Origin: UBA5069 sp964560495
Lineage (GTDB): Bacteria; Chloroflexota; Anaerolineae; Caldilineales; Caldilineaceae
Length of the DNA stretch: 64,000 nucleotides
Direction of reading: 5' to 3'
Assembly (NCBI GenBank): GCA_964560495.1
Contig: CAZLMM010000005.1
Span: forward strand, 75,073 to 139,072
Translations under genes and position numbers: made by a program
Notes under the pieces: generated by a model
Told to the model about the DNA's origin: nothing
The model's database searches: none
What the model saw: only the letters and a program-made list of their open reading frames with translations
Shown here: positions 25,882-34,065 of the stretch, piece after piece
Layout: the number at the start of each line of letters is the position of its first letter
How positions within the stretch are numbered: position 1 is the stretch's first letter

Positions 25882-26285
25882 TGCACAATCTCCTCCCTGG
25901 CAAGATCGATTACAACAAGGGCAATTTCGTTCACCCGCAAGGTCATTTGTAGCGCCAAACTCGATTCCAGAGTCTGATAGGCAAGATCGCTCACGCCGAT
26001 GTAGAGCTTCCGACCTGGTTGCGTCATTTGCAGGAAGCTATGATAGAGCACATATTGACCGATAGCGCGCTCGAATTCGGTCATGAACGAAGGGCCGAGA
26101 AAGCTCTTCACCTCCACTGCAATTTGGTCGCCATTGCGCTCCGCGCCAATGATGCGCTCAGCCCCCAGGTCTACAAAGACGCGCCGATCTTCATACTCAA
26201 GCACCAACGGATCATGGGTGATCGTCCACCCATCCTGGGTAAGCGCCCGTCGCACTGCAGCATGAATGATGTCTTTAGCGGCCAT
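25848..26285 (-). CDS. xisH: XisH-family protein with an endonuclease-like fold
   Basis: The 145-residue protein matches XisH: MAAKDIIHAAVRRAL, DGWTITHDPL, then VFVDLGAER and IAVEVKSFLG. The Asp39, Glu58 and Lys60 spacing resembles a PD-(D/E)XK nuclease site. It lies 6 bases after the M16 protease gene and overlaps xisI, so the pair is embedded in an operon and not on an obvious mobile element. Confidence 0.9.
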   Translation of the reverse strand: MAAKDIIHAAVRRALTQDGWTITHDPLVLEYEDRRVFVDLGAERIIGAERNGDQIAVEVKSFLGPSFMTEFERAIGQYVLYHSFLQMTQPGRKLYIGVSDLAYQTLESSLALQMTLRVNEIALVVIDLAREEIVQWISNNIDETS

Positions 26286-26291
26286 ACGCGC

Positions 26292-29207
26292 CTACAGCAC
26301 CCTCGTTACAGCCAGCCAATCATTGCGCGCCTGATTCGCGGCGGAGATTGCCTCGCTCGACCCCATGACGACGACGCGGCTGCGTTCTTTGGCCGCGGCC
26401 AAGACTTCGGCGAAGGAGCGAAAATCGGCTGCCGTCGTTCCCAGGATTTCGTCGCGTGTGCGCTGCAGACTCTCGTCCGACTCGCCCATCAGGTAGCGAG
26501 TGAGCGAAGTGTAGCCCTTGGCGTCGGGAAGTTGATACGGGTCGAAGTTGCTGATCGCGCCAATGATGTTGCGCGTCAGCTCCAGATCGCTCAGGTCGGC
26601 GCGGCGCAGGAAGTCGGCGCTGCCATCGTAGACATCTAGCGTCGCCAGAAGATTGGGATCCCGGTAGGAGAGAAAGGCCATCAAACCCGACTGTTTGCCA
26701 AAGCGACACATGCCGCCATACGCGCCGCCCTGGACGCGCACCTTGTCCCACAGCCAGGTGGTGCGCAGATAATTGGCGATCACGTTCACCGAGCCGTGAT
26801 ACTCATAGCCCACCTCGTAGAGATTGGCGCCCTTGCCCACGTAATTGACCTGGGCTGGAATGGTCAGTCCTTCATGAGGCGGGAAGGGATCGGGTTGCCA
26901 CGGAATAGCTGTCGCGGCTCCATCCGGCAGCGCGGCCAGGAGATCGGCGATCTGAGGTTGGAGGTTCTGCCAGTTGATCGCATCTAACGTGACATTGGCA
27001 ACCATGCCGCCGCGATTGATGAGGGCGCGCCGCGTCGCCTCCAGGTCGGCCAGGACGCCTGGCCAGTCGCTCACGATGCGTTCTTCCAGTCTGCGCAGAA
27101 AGAAGAGCCAGTTCAGCCCGCCCATCTGCTCCGTGGCCCAGTTGGCCGGCGCAAAAGTAGCTGCCAAACGCCCATGCACCACCTCGTGTCCCGAAGGCGC
27201 CAAACCCGCCTCGCTGCGCGCTTTGGTCTTGAGCACGATCTGGCGGAAACGCTCCGGGTTATCCAGTTTCACAGTCGCCAACACATCGTGCATGATGGCC
27301 AACAGTTCGGGCGTCTGGGCGGCGGTCGCCTTGCCGCTGAGAAAGAACCAGGCCGCGCCGCCACTATCATTGCGCACGGGCGATGTGAAGGAAGACGGCC
27401 AGACGCCGCCGGTCTTGCGTCCGATGCGTTGATTCAGCCTGACGTAATCCTCTTTCTCTGTGCCCATCTCTACCAGCGCCTGACCGAAGAGCTTGACATA
27501 GGGCAACAGGTGTTGGGGAACCCGGTGAATGTCCCACCCTAGATTCAGATAGACGATGCCGTTGGTGAAGAGGTCGTGATAGAGCAGGGTTGCGCCGTCG
27601 AGCGTCGAGAACTCTACGGGAATCGGCTTGTTCCTCTGTTCCAGATCGGCCAGAGTGAGCGATGGTAGCTTTGCCAGCAAATCAGGTGGGTCAATGGCAG
27701 ATTGGCGCTCCTTCAGCCTGGCTGTGTTGTCGATGATCGCAGCAACTTGGGTGTCATCCATTGTTTGCCGCGCCGCAGCCAGCCGATCCTTTTCCGCGGC
27801 GTCGCGCTGTTGATTCCACGTGGGTTCAGGCTCCAGAATGACCGTGACCCGGTGTGTGTTGTCGAGCAGGTGGTTCCGGATCAACCCTGACAGGAAATTT
27901 GGATCGGCGGCCAGCGCCTCTTTGACATAGGCCAGAGGACCTTCGTAACGCAACGCAGCCAACGGGTCGCCGCCATAGAGCCATGTTCCCAAGCCGGCGA
28001 ACATCACACTCAGACCGCGGGGATAGCCGCCCGTGTTGTTCTCGCGCAGGTTGAACTCGATAGTGTTCACCGCCGCCTCCACCATCTCCGGTTCGAAACC
28101 GCACTCGGCGATGGCTGCCAGCTCGCTCAGGATCAGCCGCTCCACCTTGCCTGCGTCGTCGCGGCGGATGTTCTTCATGCCCGCCGAGAAGGTGAGCTGG
28201 CGCAAGCCGCTTCCCAAACCGCCGGTCACATCTTCGCCCAGACCCGAATCGGTGAGCGCCTTGCGCAGCGGCGCCGAGGCCGCGCCGATGAGCGCATAGG
28301 AGAGCACACTGAGCGCCATCTCCAGGTTCTGGTCGCCCTCCTCGGGCAACAGCCAGTTGAGGCGGATTAAGGTTTTCTTCGAGTTATCGCTGCTGGCATC
28401 CACGCCATAGGGAAAGGTGAAGCGTCGCGGGCGGCTGAAGGGCTTTTGCAAGCCGATCCTGGCCTTGACCTCGCGTTTGCGAAAACGGCTGAGGTAGCCA
28501 TCCAGCAAGCGCAAGCGTTCCTGGGGATCGTCATCCCCATAAAAAAAGAAGAGCGCGTTGGAGGGATGGTAATAGGTCTCGTGAAAGCGTTTGAACTGGG
28601 CGTAGGTCAGGTCAGGTATCGCCGCCGGGTCGCCGCCGGAGTCATAGCGATAGGTGGTGGATGGAAAGAGCGTCGCCTTGCTGTAACGATAGAGCATGTT
28701 GTCGGGCGACGAGTAGGCGCCTTTCATCTCGTTGAAAACCACGCCTTTGTAAGCCAGCGGCGCGTCGGCGCGCTCCAGCTCATAATGCCAGCCTTCCTGG
28801 TCGAGATGGTGCGGCGTAATGAGCGGGAAAAAGACCGCGTCCAGATAGACATCCACCAGGTTATAGAAATCCGTCAGATTGGTGCTCGCCACAGGATAGA
28901 CGGTCTTGTCGGGATAGGTCATGGCGTTGACAAAGGTCTTGAGGGAGCCTTTGACCAGCTCGACAAAGGGCTCTTTGAGGGGGTACTTCTGTGAGCCGCC
29001 CAAGACGCAGTGCTCCAGAATGTGGGGCAGACCAGTGGAATCGCTGGGCGGCGTGCGGAACGTAACGCCGAAGACCTTGTTCTCGTCATCCAGCGACAGG
29101 GAGAGCAACTGCGCGCCGCTCTTGATGTGGCGATAGATGGTCGCCTGGGCGTTCAATTCGGCGACCGTTGAGGAGTGTATCAGCTCGAAACCGTGGAGAT
29201 TGGTCAT
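26292..29207 (-). CDS. M16C-family zinc metalloprotease (presequence-protease-like)
   Basis: I use ATG 29207 because homology-like sequence begins there (about 971 residues). The inverted zinc motif HILEH (His62, Glu65, His66) followed by CVLGGSQKYPLKEPF is diagnostic of M16C peptidases such as PreP/Cym1. The downstream ESxx-like Glu lies in VVFNEMKGAYSSPDN. The length matches the two-half clamshell architecture that degrades unfolded peptides. No signal peptide is visible, so it is probably cytoplasmic. It heads a transcript continuing into xisH, xisI and the ABC-F gene. Confidence 0.92.
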   Translation of the reverse strand: MTNLHGFELIHSSTVAELNAQATIYRHIKSGAQLLSLSLDDENKVFGVTFRTPPSDSTGLPHILEHCVLGGSQKYPLKEPFVELVKGSLKTFVNAMTYPDKTVYPVASTNLTDFYNLVDVYLDAVFFPLITPHHLDQEGWHYELERADAPLAYKGVVFNEMKGAYSSPDNMLYRYSKATLFPSTTYRYDSGGDPAAIPDLTYAQFKRFHETYYHPSNALFFFYGDDDPQERLRLLDGYLSRFRKREVKARIGLQKPFSRPRRFTFPYGVDASSDNSKKTLIRLNWLLPEEGDQNLEMALSVLSYALIGAASAPLRKALTDSGLGEDVTGGLGSGLRQLTFSAGMKNIRRDDAGKVERLILSELAAIAECGFEPEMVEAAVNTIEFNLRENNTGGYPRGLSVMFAGLGTWLYGGDPLAALRYEGPLAYVKEALAADPNFLSGLIRNHLLDNTHRVTVILEPEPTWNQQRDAAEKDRLAAARQTMDDTQVAAIIDNTARLKERQSAIDPPDLLAKLPSLTLADLEQRNKPIPVEFSTLDGATLLYHDLFTNGIVYLNLGWDIHRVPQHLLPYVKLFGQALVEMGTEKEDYVRLNQRIGRKTGGVWPSSFTSPVRNDSGGAAWFFLSGKATAAQTPELLAIMHDVLATVKLDNPERFRQIVLKTKARSEAGLAPSGHEVVHGRLAATFAPANWATEQMGGLNWLFFLRRLEERIVSDWPGVLADLEATRRALINRGGMVANVTLDAINWQNLQPQIADLLAALPDGAATAIPWQPDPFPPHEGLTIPAQVNYVGKGANLYEVGYEYHGSVNVIANYLRTTWLWDKVRVQGGAYGGMCRFGKQSGLMAFLSYRDPNLLATLDVYDGSADFLRRADLSDLELTRNIIGAISNFDPYQLPDAKGYTSLTRYLMGESDESLQRTRDEILGTTAADFRSFAEVLAAAKERSRVVVMGSSEAISAANQARNDWLAVTRVL

Positions 29208-29292
29208 TGGATTTTGCCGTTCTGAAAGAAGTTCATTACAAAGGCGCAAAGCCGCAAGGGATCGAAGTGGGTGCATTCAAAGCCAGTCTGCT

Positions 29293-29362
29293 GTAGGGGC
29301 ATGAACGGCGGCGAACTCATCTTTCTATAACAGCGAAGACTCGCCGCCGTTCATGCCCCTAC
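29293..29362. repeat. Intergenic palindromic element, copy 3 (perfect arms)
   Basis: Perfect 22-bp arms (29293-29314 and 29341-29362), beginning GTAGGGGCATGAACGGCGGC, surround a 26-base loop. This is the best-preserved copy of the family. It lies between divergent genes, so it is not positioned as a terminator. The rest of this 406-bp gap holds one other hairpin and no gene. Confidence 0.9.
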
Positions 29363-29460
29363 GGAACGACCGACTATCACTGATTCTGAACGCACCGAAT
29401 CGAAATCATATCGGGTCAGTCTATTGCGATTTTGGGACGCTGTCAAACAACGTCGGGCGA

Positions 29461-29489
29461 GCGAGTCTCATTCTTGCGGAATGACAGAC
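29461..29489. repeat. Imperfect hairpin in a divergent intergenic gap
   Basis: GAGTCTCATTC pairs with GAATG and AGACTC around a TTGCG loop with two bulged bases. No T run follows. It lies between the M16 and dioxygenase genes; its role is unknown. Confidence 0.4.
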
Positions 29490-29613
29490 TCACTCAATAC
29501 CTGATCAAGTTCTTCACAATTTCTACAGAATCGAGTGTAATAGTGGCAGCGTATAGGATGCGATGAAGGAGGAGCCGTATTTGCGGATTTGCACAAAAAA
29601 CAAGGAGAAAACG

Positions 29614-30393
29614 ATGATCGACAATGATGATCTGCCCGTAGGGCGCATTCTCAGCCGCCGGGAGGTGCTCGCTCTCTTTAGCCTGACCGGAACAGCCATA
29701 CTGCTGAATGCCTGCGCCCCGGTGGCGCCCGGCGCGCCGGCCAGCCCCACCGTCGCTGCCAGTGCGGAGGCAGCGACGGCAATCACGACTGTGGATGCTG
29801 CTGTTCCGGCGTGCGTGGTGCGGCCCGAATTGACCGAAGGGCCGCTCTTTGTGGACGAAGACCTGAACCGTTCGGATATTCGCTTGGACCCATCCACAGG
29901 CAAGATGAGCGAAGGGACGCAGTTCGACCTCGTCTTTCGGGTGAGCCAGATCGCCAACGACACTTGTACGCCATTGGCCGGCGTCCAGGTGGATGTGTGG
30001 CACTGCGACGCCTATGGCGTCTATTCGGACACAGACCAGCTTGGCTTCCAGACAGTGGGGCAGAAGTTTCTACGAGGCTATCAGATCACCGATGAAAATG
30101 GGGTCGCCAGATTCACCACCATCTATCCGGGGTGGTACGAAGGTCGCACCGTCCATATCCACTTCAAGGTGCGTGACCAGCAGGGTTACGATTTTACGTC
30201 ACAGCTCTTCTTCGATGACGCATTCACTGATGCAGTCTTTACACAGCAGCCCTACGCCAGCAAGGGCGAGCGCAAATTGCGCAACGACGACGACGGCATC
30301 TATAGGCAAAGCGGCGGGCAGATGACGCTGACCGTCGAGGAAACGCCCACGGGTTATGCAGCTGTCTTTGACATTGGCCTCGACATGAGTTGA
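29614..30393 (+). CDS. Exported intradiol ring-cleavage dioxygenase lipoprotein
   Basis: ATG 29614 follows AAGGAG. The 259-residue protein begins with a Tat-like motif (SRREVLALFS) and lipobox LNAC (Cys34), then an Ala/Pro linker. The catalytic domain shows intradiol dioxygenase features: TEGPLFVDEDLNRSDIR, VDVWHCDAYGVYSD and YPGWYEGRTVHIHFKV. The Fe(III) ligands are presumably Tyr137, Tyr175, His181 and His183. Intradiol enzymes open catechol-type rings; an exported, lipid-anchored form could act on extracellular phenolics. It is a single gene without other aromatic-degradation genes nearby. Confidence 0.88.
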   Translation: MIDNDDLPVGRILSRREVLALFSLTGTAILLNACAPVAPGAPASPTVAASAEAATAITTVDAAVPACVVRPELTEGPLFVDEDLNRSDIRLDPSTGKMSEGTQFDLVFRVSQIANDTCTPLAGVQVDVWHCDAYGVYSDTDQLGFQTVGQKFLRGYQITDENGVARFTTIYPGWYEGRTVHIHFKVRDQQGYDFTSQLFFDDAFTDAVFTQQPYASKGERKLRNDDDGIYRQSGGQMTLTVEETPTGYAAVFDIGLDMS

Positions 30394-30460
30394 AACACGC
30401 AGCAGGACAGCATATCGCCCATCAAGGAGTCACCATCTTCTTGACTTGCGTGACGACCTA

Positions 30461-30532
30461 TAGGGGCTTGCACGGCGGCGAAATCTGCTTTGCTGGAGTC
30501 GCAAAAACTATGCGCCGCCGTTCAAGCCCCTT
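30461..30532. repeat. Intergenic palindromic element, copy 4
   Basis: Arms TAGGGGCTTGCACGGCGGCG (30461-30480) and the complementary 30513-30532 pair at 18 of 20 positions. The element lies between the convergent stops of the dioxygenase and flavodoxin genes and could act there as a bidirectional terminator-like hairpin. Confidence 0.85.
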
Positions 30533-30547
30533 CGGAAGAAACGATCA

Positions 30548-31081
30548 TCACGCCGGGCGCAAACCAAAATCTTCCAACAGCCAGTGCACCCAGTTGCACA
30601 CACGCTGGGGCGTCTGCGCCGCCTGGTTGTCTTCGTCGATGGGCAGCCCCATCAATACGCCCTCGATGTTCGCGCGGGAGAACTCGAACTGGTAGGAACT
30701 GTCCGTCGGAATCCAGCCACACGGTTCGCCGCCCAGGTCCATCACCTTCTCGCACAGGATGCCAATGGCGTCGACAAAACTATTGGAGTAGCCGAACTGA
30801 TCGCCGCAACCAAAGAAGGCGACCTTCTTTCCCTTGAAGCTGACTGCATCCATGGCCGGATAGACCAACGCCCAGTCGTCCTGCAGTTCGCCGATGTTCC
30901 ACGTCGGGCAGCCAAAGACCAGGTACTTATAGCCGTTCATGGACGATAGATTGCCTGTGGAGACCACCTGCACATCCACGTCCGCCACGCCATAGGAATC
31001 GATCTCGCTCTTGATCATATTCGCCACGCGCTCGGTGGCGCCGGTGCTGCTGCCAAAATAGATGCCGATTTTCTCTGCCAT
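30548..31081 (-). CDS. Flavodoxin
   Basis: The 177-residue protein has the FMN phosphate loop GSSTGATERVA, LVFGCPTWNIGELQDDW around the flavin, and FFGCGDQFGYSNSFVDAIG. It is a long-chain flavodoxin, a soluble low-potential electron carrier. Its redox partner is not evident. The start has GGCGGGG upstream. Confidence 0.93.
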   Translation of the reverse strand: MAEKIGIYFGSSTGATERVANMIKSEIDSYGVADVDVQVVSTGNLSSMNGYKYLVFGCPTWNIGELQDDWALVYPAMDAVSFKGKKVAFFGCGDQFGYSNSFVDAIGILCEKVMDLGGEPCGWIPTDSSYQFEFSRANIEGVLMGLPIDEDNQAAQTPQRVCNWVHWLLEDFGLRPA

Positions 31082-31128
31082 AACCCCGCCTGTTGGAATG
31101 GTTAATGGTTAATGGATAACGGGGGTAG

Positions 31129-31147
31129 GTCACGCTTGCAGCGTGAC
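31129..31147. repeat. Single copy of the GTCACGCTTGCAGCGTGAC palindrome
   Basis: The 19-base palindrome (8-bp arms) is identical to units of the tandem array at 32129-32291. It lies between the divergent flavodoxin and sugar-isomerase genes, near a short GTTAATG direct repeat. Confidence 0.8.
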
Positions 31148-31300
31148 AATCCTCTTGTGAAAATTGTAGCATCTTTCGTTCGCGCGCCACAAACCGCAGG
31201 GCCTCCACATTCGCAGACCTGCCCATCTTCTCAATTTCACGCGCCTGCGCTACACTGGTAGGAGTTATTTTCTTTCCAAACCAATAAGAACGGAGTCAAA

Positions 31301-32080
31301 ATGGGTTACAGTCTTTGTTCGTACAGTCTGCACCGCACGGTCGAGGCCGGCAAGATGGATGTCTTTGGCTACATCGACCTGTGCAAAGAGGTGGGATTCA
31401 CACAGCTCGACCCGTGGATGCGGCATCTGGAGGAAGGGCTGAAGGATCAGGAATTTCTGGTGGAAGTGAAAGTCGCCGGTCAGAAAGCCGGGTTGCCCTT
31501 TGGTTGCATCGCGGTAGACGGCGCGCACATCTATGAACCGACCATCGAAGGTCGCGCCGCCAATCGCCAGCTGGCCTATCGCTGGCTGCAAATCGCCAAC
31601 TTCCTGGGCGCAACCCAGGTGCGCATCGACGCCGGCGGGCGTAACAACGAGACCTTCGAGGAAATTTTCGACATCGTCGTGGATGGCTATCGCGATGTGA
31701 TCGCCCATGCGCAAGCGTTGGGGCTGGAGGTGATCATCGAAAACCACTGGGGGCCAACCCAGCACCCGGACAATCTCTACAAGCTGCTGGACGCGCTCCC
31801 CGACCTGGGTCTGCTCTTCGATTCGTACAACTGGCCGGTCGGCACCCATGAACAGGCCTGGCTGCAATATCCCCGTTATGCACGCCTGACCCACTTCAAA
31901 ACCTTTTCCTTCGACGAAAACGGCAACGACCCAGAGCAGGACATCCCGCGGGTGATCGGGCTGCTCAAAGCGGCCGGCTACCAGGGCTGCTGGGGCATCG
32001 AGAGCTGCCCCTACGACGGCGACGAGGTGGGCGCGGCGATCAAGTCGCTGGCGCTGGTGCGCCGGGTGGTGGAAAGCTGA
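31301..32080 (+). CDS. Sugar phosphate isomerase/epimerase (AP endonuclease 2-like TIM barrel)
   Basis: The 259-residue protein is a family 2 TIM barrel, with metal and substrate segments VIIENHWGPTQHPDN, GLLFDSYNWPVGTH, LTHFKTFSFDENG and WGIESCPYDGDE. Such enzymes isomerise or epimerise sugars or inosose in the cytoplasm with a divalent metal. It is followed after 262 bases by a Gfo/Idh dehydrogenase, a common pairing in inositol or ketosugar catabolism. The specific substrate is unknown. Confidence 0.85.
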   Translation: MGYSLCSYSLHRTVEAGKMDVFGYIDLCKEVGFTQLDPWMRHLEEGLKDQEFLVEVKVAGQKAGLPFGCIAVDGAHIYEPTIEGRAANRQLAYRWLQIANFLGATQVRIDAGGRNNETFEEIFDIVVDGYRDVIAHAQALGLEVIIENHWGPTQHPDNLYKLLDALPDLGLLFDSYNWPVGTHEQAWLQYPRYARLTHFKTFSFDENGNDPEQDIPRVIGLLKAAGYQGCWGIESCPYDGDEVGAAIKSLALVRRVVES

Positions 32081-32128
32081 AGAATAGTGAATGGTAAACG
32101 GTCAATTGTGAATGATAGGTCGCTGTAG

Positions 32129-32291
32129 GTCACGCTTGCAGCGTGACAATCGTTTGTGAATGATGGGTCGCCGTAGGTCACACTTGCAGCGTGACAATCG
32201 TTTGTGAATGACGGGTCGCCGTAGGTCACGCTTGCAGCGTGACAATCGTTTGTGAATGATAGGTCGCTGTAGGTCACGCTTGCAGCGTGAC
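32129..32291. repeat. Four-copy, 48-bp tandem array of a 19-bp palindrome
   Basis: Copies of GTCACGCTTGCAGCGTGAC start at 32129, 32177, 32225 and 32273 with an exact 48-base period. The second copy has one change (CACACTT). The interval sequences (AATCGTTTGTGAATGA, then GGTCGC-GTAG) are nearly identical too, so this is tandem duplication and not a CRISPR. It fills most of the gap between the isomerase and Gfo/Idh genes. Confidence 0.93.
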
Positions 32292-32342
32292 AATTGTTCC
32301 CTTTTGACAAAACGCAAAATCAACGAAAGGTACGCAAACAAA

Positions 32343-33449
32343 ATGAGCCAGGAAAAGGTACGCGTCGGCGTCATCGGCGTGGGGCAGATCGGCAAGCGCC
32401 ATGTAGAGACCTACGCCAAGATGAACAACGTGGAGATCGTCGCCATCGCCGATGTGAACGAGAGTGAAGCCCAGCGCGTCGCAGGGCTGCACAACATCCC
32501 CAACATCTACACCAACGCCCACAAGCTGCTGGAACGGGACGACATCGTCGCGGTGGATGTTTGCCTGCACAACAACTATCACATGGCCGCGACCGTGGCT
32601 GCCCTGGAAGCAGGCAAGCACGTCTTCTGCGAAAAGCCCATGGCCGGCGCCTATCGCGACGCCGAAAAGATGATGGAAGCCTCCCAGTCCACCGGGCGCC
32701 ACTTGGGTATCCAGTTCGTCACCATGTACAGCAACGAAACCAAAGCCGCCAAGCTGCTCATCGACGCTGGCGCGCTGGGACGCATCTATCACGTGCGCTC
32801 TGTGGGGCATCGCCGCCGCGGTCGCCCCTTCGTGGATGGCTACGGCTCGCCCGTCTTTGTGCAGAAACAGCACTCGGCCGGCGGCGCGCTCTATGACATG
32901 GGCGTCTATCACATCGCCACCATGCTCTATCTCATTGGTCTACCCCAGGTGGAACGCATCGTGGGCAAGACCTATCAGGAAATGGAAATGGACGCCGGTC
33001 GCCGCGAGCGCAGCGGCTACAACGTGGAAGAGCTGGGGCTGGGCTTCGTTCACTTCACGGGCGGTCTGACCCTAGACATCATCGAGGCGTGGGCCGTGCA
33101 CATGGACAAGTTCGACGGTTCCATGATCTTTGGCAGCGAGGGCGGCGTGCGCCTCGATCCCTTCGGCTACTATCGCAGCATCGGCGATCTGGACCTGGAC
33201 GCCTCGGCCAACCTGGGCGGTCTGGATTGGCGGCTCCATGCGGTGCGCGAACAGGGCGACTCTTACGACGGCCCGCAGCAGCACTGGATCGCCGCCCTAC
33301 AAGGTCGCGTCCCTCTCATGCCCACGGCCAAGGCCGCTCTCGCCACCATGCTCATCTCCGAAGGCATCTACCTCTCGGAGCGGCTAGGGCGCGAAGTGAC
33401 CGCCGAAGAAGTGCGCCAGCACTCCGTCTCGACCGCGCTGTCGGTGTAA
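32343..33449 (+). CDS. Gfo/Idh/MocA-family oxidoreductase
   Basis: I use ATG 32343; the upstream in-frame codons run through the repeat array. The 368-residue protein has the NAD-binding motif VGVIGVGQIGKRHVETY, the catalytic-region CEKPMAG and the C-terminal substrate sheet domain (GGALYDMGVYHIATMLYLIG). It likely oxidises a sugar or cyclitol hydroxyl. A hairpin at 33453-33508 follows directly. Confidence 0.93.
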   Translation: MSQEKVRVGVIGVGQIGKRHVETYAKMNNVEIVAIADVNESEAQRVAGLHNIPNIYTNAHKLLERDDIVAVDVCLHNNYHMAATVAALEAGKHVFCEKPMAGAYRDAEKMMEASQSTGRHLGIQFVTMYSNETKAAKLLIDAGALGRIYHVRSVGHRRRGRPFVDGYGSPVFVQKQHSAGGALYDMGVYHIATMLYLIGLPQVERIVGKTYQEMEMDAGRRERSGYNVEELGLGFVHFTGGLTLDIIEAWAVHMDKFDGSMIFGSEGGVRLDPFGYYRSIGDLDLDASANLGGLDWRLHAVREQGDSYDGPQQHWIAALQGRVPLMPTAKAALATMLISEGIYLSERLGREVTAEEVRQHSVSTALSV

Positions 33450-33452
33450 TAG

Positions 33453-33508
33453 ACAGGATGACAAGATTTACAGGATGGATGGACATCCTGTAAATCTTGT
33501 CATCCTGT
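33453..33508. repeat. Perfect 25-bp-stem hairpin after the Gfo/Idh gene
   Basis: Positions 33453-33477, starting ACAGGATGACAAGATTTACA, are perfectly complementary to 33484-33508 around a six-base loop. It begins 3 bases after the stop codon. Only a short T run (TTT) follows, so termination is possible but not typical. The ACAGGATGACAAGATTTACA type of sequence is, from memory, a widespread intergenic repeat. Confidence 0.9.
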
Positions 33509-33562
33509 TTGAATCACAGCTGTCAAGAAACTCAATGACCTACGCAAGGTATGAGGGTGTCC

Positions 33563-33775
33563 TCACCCACCAGCCCAACCAACACGCACCGCTATAAACA
33601 GGAGAAAGAGAGCGCCAACAAAAAACAGACTCCCCAAATAGACGCCAAAACAACCGGACGCCCTGTCGTCCGACGAATGGCGGGCGATCAGCATTATCAG
33701 GAGCACCACAAAGATTCCTGCACCGAGCAACATACAGCCTGCCCCAAATGCTATGAGCGAGCCAAAGGCATTCAT
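33563..33775 (-). CDS. Small two-helix membrane protein
   Basis: ATG 33775 has an excellent ribosome site (GAGAGGAGGAGACC) upstream, supporting this small gene. The 70-residue product has two membrane segments (about 5-32 and 44-66) separated by a polar HSSDDRAS loop. I recognise no family. It is transcribed away from the CHAT cassette; the 290-bp gap between them holds no other gene I can support. Confidence 0.65.
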   Translation of the reverse strand: MNAFGSLIAFGAGCMLLGAGIFVVLLIMLIARHSSDDRASGCFGVYLGSLFFVGALFLLFIAVRVGWAGG

Positions 33776-34065
33776 TGGTCTCCTCCTCTCGAAACGCATT
33801 CTCGACTTCTACAGCGTCTATACCTGCATCTATACGATAACCGATCTTGCTCTGCCATTGCTCGACAAGTAGTCCATATGGACGTGACGCAATCCTTCCT
33901 ACAATGACAAGGATACTCGTCACACTTGTCATCTTGCCGTCATTATTTTGGTGATCATCAGCGATACATTCTGGTGTATGATGTCGTCGCTGACAATCCT
34001 CTGTCAGCTTCACCAGCTCTATCGGTCTTGGCGTATCTTTGTCTGAACAGCCTTGGGGGCGTCCT

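Noticed and set aside
32129..32291. CRISPR array
   Set aside because: The intervals between the palindromes are themselves nearly identical, so this is tandem duplication and there are no variable spacers.
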